A stretch of 64,000 bases of DNA from Nitrosomonas sp. (GTDB lineage: Bacteria; Pseudomonadota; Gammaproteobacteria; Burkholderiales; Nitrosomonadaceae): contig JAMWZW010000007.1 of the NCBI GenBank assembly GCA_024281995.1, positions 1-64,000 on the forward strand, given 5' to 3'. A program made the position numbers and the translations under genes. Positions 63,717-64,000 of the stretch are shown here, in pieces (within the stretch, counting starts at the first letter, position 1; each line of letters starts with the position of its first letter). The notes under the pieces are model-generated. The model was not told where the DNA came from. It ran no database searches and worked only from the letters and a program-made list of their open reading frames with translations.

Positions 63717-64000
63717 TCATTTGGACGAATTTTCATTGAAATAAAAGGTGCCTTCAATTGATCCATTTTCCCAAGGTATTTGCTTTCCTCCAGTTTCTTC
63801 TTTTACTTTAGTGCGTACCTGGCGCAGCATCATGCCAACTTCCAATCCAGGCTGGTCAAGATATTTCAATAGGTGCTTGGTGTAGGTGCCATTTCTACCA
63901 ATCCCATCTTCAGCGACATTATTCGGGTTCGTCGAAAATACTAATAACGTGCCGCTAGGCGCATTCATGCTAGTTAATCCGCGATTTGCGCCACGACTGC
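63717..64000 (-). CDS. Caspase-family (peptidase C14) protein, C-terminal end; runs off the window
   Basis: The frame is open to the window edge; codons before the ATG at 63968 read RGANRGLTS, and are in keeping with the family, so the gene continues beyond 64000 and 63968 is not its start. Visible residues: APSGTLLVFSTNPNNVAEDG, RNGTYTKHLLKYLDQPGLEV, MMLRQVRTKVKEETGGKQIP and WENGSIEGTFYF, the usual end of a caspase p20-like domain in bacteria. The catalytic His/Cys lie outside the window. Stop at 63717; 148 bp separate it from the CsgG-like gene. Confidence 0.82.
   Translation of the reverse strand, partial: SRGANRGLTSMNAPSGTLLVFSTNPNNVAEDGIGRNGTYTKHLLKYLDQPGLEVGMMLRQVRTKVKEETGGKQIPWENGSIEGTFYFNENSSK

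Overview
The window looks like chromosomal DNA of a betaproteobacterial ammonia oxidiser of the Nitrosomonas type. The best single pointer is an Rh50-type (Rhesus-like) ammonium/ammonia channel at 33891-35276 carrying both pore histidine motifs; bacterial Rh proteins are best known from Nitrosomonas. A PEP-CTERM surface protein, betaproteobacterial-style ybgC-tolQRAB-pal-cpoB-queE-queC order and moderate GC fit this. The genus is an inference; no amo, hao or rRNA gene lies in the window.

Layout. 1-354: frameshifted tail of an IS5-family transposase. 486-2011: lemA with a GIDE-domain membrane protein carrying an EF-hand. 2168-9994 (minus strand): a sugar cluster transcribed gnd, zwf, polyphosphate glucokinase-like, tkt, GH15 glucoamylase. 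Together these could turn stored glucan into glucose, glucose 6-phosphate and then NADPH and pentoses; no 6-phosphogluconolactonase gene is present. 10492-12264: three small envelope proteins (DUF4156-like, acidic lipoprotein, OmpA-type lipoprotein). 12332-17218: a 1628-residue protein with beta-helix-like N-terminus, an internal tandem duplication and a multi-pass membrane C-terminus; I do not recognise it with certainty. 17358-24073: mutL, an EAL protein, a degenerate HD-GYP protein and an ExbB-ExbD-TonB-like set. 24448-28255: two small secreted proteins and an exported, atypical GH38 enzyme. 29158-33177: methyltransferase, sppA, dsbC/G-like, ubiH-like. 33435-33510: a CAU tRNA. 33891-41895: Rh50 channel, PEP-CTERM protein, rtcB, a small membrane protein with an alpha/beta hydrolase, secreted proteins and an internally deleted IS5 element. 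41922-47495: mltA, a 37-codon membrane peptide, nif3, degQ/htrA, a transporter, comEA-like. 47635-55296: cysM, then the tol-pal and queuosine (queE, queC) genes. 55648-64000: a 1729-residue haem peroxidase/RTX protein, a frameshifted secreted-protein gene, a CsgG-like lipoprotein and the end of a caspase-like protease running off the window.

The least ordinary items are: the 1628-residue protein with its 738-bp-period duplication; the peroxidase-RTX protein with three exact 270-bp repeats, followed by a gene broken twice in T homopolymers; the degenerate HD-GYP next to an apparently intact EAL; the GH38 homologue lacking the usual nucleophile motif; and a cluster of three hairpins at 29897-29996. 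All homology statements come from reading the translations by eye; no database search was possible.
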